Origin: CAJBLF01 sp964463255
Lineage (GTDB): Bacteria; Patescibacteriota; Gracilibacteria; Absconditabacterales; Absconditicoccaceae
Direction of reading: 5' to 3'
Length of the DNA stretch: 6,787 nucleotides
Assembly (NCBI GenBank): GCA_964463255.1
Contig: CAYXBC010000013.1
Location: 1 to 6,787 of the forward strand
In this document: positions 5,408 to 6,787 of the stretch, in pieces
Layout: every line of letters starts with the position of its first letter
Position numbering within the stretch: position 1 is the first letter of the stretch
Translations under genes and position numbers: made by a program
Notes under the pieces: generated by a model
The model's database searches: none
Told to the model about the DNA's origin: nothing
The model's input: the letters and a program-made list of their open reading frames with translations, nothing else

Positions 5408-6787
5408 TTAATCTTGTCCTGATGCTTTGATATATAATCCATATGCGATAGCAAACAATGCCATGAACGGATAGACGATCATCCTATCTACGAAGCTCTG
5501 AAGTACCAATCATTCGATGCTTAGTCAGAGTATTCATACTCAGAAAGCAAATACCATCATACCGTAGAGTTTTCTTTTCTTGGTCAATTTATCATCTGAT
5601 TTTTTGTCTTTCATGCCTCAGGATAAGTCTTTTCTGTAGGAGGTATAAGCAATCCGATGGAGGTATCCATACAGATACAATCGTCAGAGGAATCATAAGA
5701 CGCCATATTCTAGCCATATCTGCAGATATTGATTTTCGGGGTTATATGCTTTGATACCTGTGATTTGATGCGAAGCAGGTCATGCCATTCCGGCGCCTTG
5801 TCCTCGGATCGGTCTCTCTCAGATTTTCTGGAGCGCTTCTATTACCAGCCTAAAATGCCCAGTATTGGAGAATTCTCTCGTGATGATTTGTTTTTGTCAG
5901 AAATACGTTACTCCACCAAAAAATAGCAAGAGCGGAAAGAATCCTCGCAGAGCCATTTTTCGATACTTCTTGGGGAATTGTAATAAGACGAGGATGATGG
6001 TTTGGAGTATCCAGACGGCTCGAGCAGCCCTGGAAAACGTAGACATAATAGCGAGACCATAGAGTGATCATCGTCAGATTTTATCTCTAAGCGGTCTATT
6101 TTTGAAGCACAAGACGAAGAAGAGTGGCCAGAATGCAATGAGGAAAAATCATCGGCTAATAGGTCTCTCGAAGAGAAATTGGTTGCGAGTATATCCGCTA
6201 TCGAACTGGGTATAATACGCTGCAGGAGGAGCGATACCTACATCGCCTTCATAGTTCCATTGGTTATAGCCTGCGAATTTGAGGAGATTAGGAATGAGTC
6301 GGAGAATCCCTCGTCGGATCAAACTTCCTACCAAGAGCGTTTTCATAATCCTACTATACCGCTTCACAAGATTGATTTCTCTCGCTCCAAAAAACAATAT
6401 CGTGATGGTAAAAAAGACAATAAAAATCAGGAACCCTATCATGCTATATCTGATGGACATAATCCATGTGCCGATTCCAGTATGATTGATAAACACGGAG
6501 ACAAGGAAGGTTACAAGGATTGTCCCAAGAAACACTCGAACAAAATTCTTGAGCGGAAATTTTTCAAAAAATATTTTCAGATTTCTATTTTTCCGGAAAT
6601 ACCATCCCAGGAATCCAATCAATCCGATGATGATAATCTCTTTTCGCATCCAGATAATCTTCCAGATAGTTCAGTCCAAGCCGAGTTTATAGGTGACAAA
6701 GGTCTGGAAAAAGAACTGGAGCAGAAGTCAGACAAAAAATATTTTGGCTACGAGCGTGAGCGCTTTGATGACTTTATTGTTGTCCAT
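5408..6787 (-). CDS. O-antigen ligase/polymerase-family membrane protein, 459 aa (UGA=Gly)
   Basis: On the minus strand, with UGA as Gly, one frame runs from ATG at the very edge of the window (6785-6787) to TAA at 5408-5410, with 15 UGA codons. The protein is highly hydrophobic with many predicted membrane spans: ALTLVAKIFFVGLLL near residue 10, EIIIIGLIGFLG near 50, FLGTILVTFLVSVFI, MIGFLIFIVFFTITILFF, and more toward the C-terminus. MSTFSRAARAVWI (SR with Arg near 253) and, after a large loop, NPENQYLQIWLEYGVLGFLG (about 349-368) match the Wzy_C/O-antigen ligase (WaaL-like) pattern of a Ser-Arg motif in a helix and N-x-YLQ-x4-E-x-G before the last helices. The likely role is joining or polymerising lipid-linked surface glycans at the outer face of the membrane; substrate unknown. 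The first residues, MDNNK then a hydrophobic helix, look like a true start, but an earlier start outside the window cannot be excluded. Convergent with the NAD cluster and unrelated in pathway. Confidence 0.82.

Noticed and set aside
5146..5454. 102-aa minus-strand frame through the 7-mer array
   Set aside because: Its repetitive Pro/Cys/Ser stretch is just translation of the tandem repeats, and it overlaps the ends of two real genes.
6279..6692. Two plus-strand frames of 68 aa each
   Set aside because: They are antisense to the membrane-protein gene, basic and of low complexity, with no motif.
753..6787. UGA read as tryptophan (code 4) instead of glycine
   Set aside because: It would place Trp in GGDG, LPGG and LSGYP motifs where glycine is invariant.

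Overview
The window reads as genomic DNA from a bacterium that uses UGA as a glycine codon (genetic code 25, known from the candidate lineages Gracilibacteria and Absconditabacteria/SR1). With the standard code, positions 753 to 6787 look like a string of broken ORFs. With UGA read as Gly, five intact genes appear, all ending in TAA or TAG. By hand I count about 50 in-frame UGA codons in them, many at invariant glycines such as the NAD kinase GGDG motif, the Nudix LPGG and the NadE LSGYP. No gene appears to use UGA as a stop.

Layout. Positions 1-531 hold the Gly-rich tail of one TPM-domain protein and a complete second TPM-domain protein, followed by a strong intrinsic terminator. This part uses no UGA at all among its 21 glycines, so it may be foreign DNA or an assembly join. 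Positions 532-752 are AT-rich and carry two perfect inverted repeats and a candidate promoter. Positions 753-5274 hold a same-strand NAD(P) cofactor cluster: glutamine-dependent NAD synthetase (nadE), NAD kinase (nadK), then two tandem copies of a fused NMN adenylyltransferase/Nudix hydrolase (nadM type). Positions 5408-6787 on the minus strand encode a polytopic membrane protein of the O-antigen ligase/polymerase family, convergent with the cluster.

The cluster covers the end of NAD synthesis: adenylylation of the mononucleotide (nadM), amidation of the deamido form (nadE), phosphorylation to NADP (nadK), and probable ADP-ribose cleavage (Nudix domains). The main surprise is that the two nadM copies show opposite motif damage. 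Copy 1 keeps the nucleotidyltransferase HxGH motif but has Lys for the catalytic Glu of the Nudix box. Copy 2 keeps the Nudix acidic residues but has HAGQ instead of HxGH. This suggests a division of labour after duplication.

The two larger gaps in the right-hand part (2385-2580 and 5275-5407) are almost wholly made of short tandem arrays of 8-mers and 7-mers. One has a hairpin inserted into it. The other is a run of ten GGG tracts spaced exactly 7 nt apart, a strong G-quadruplex pattern. No IS element, CRISPR, tRNA or rRNA was seen.
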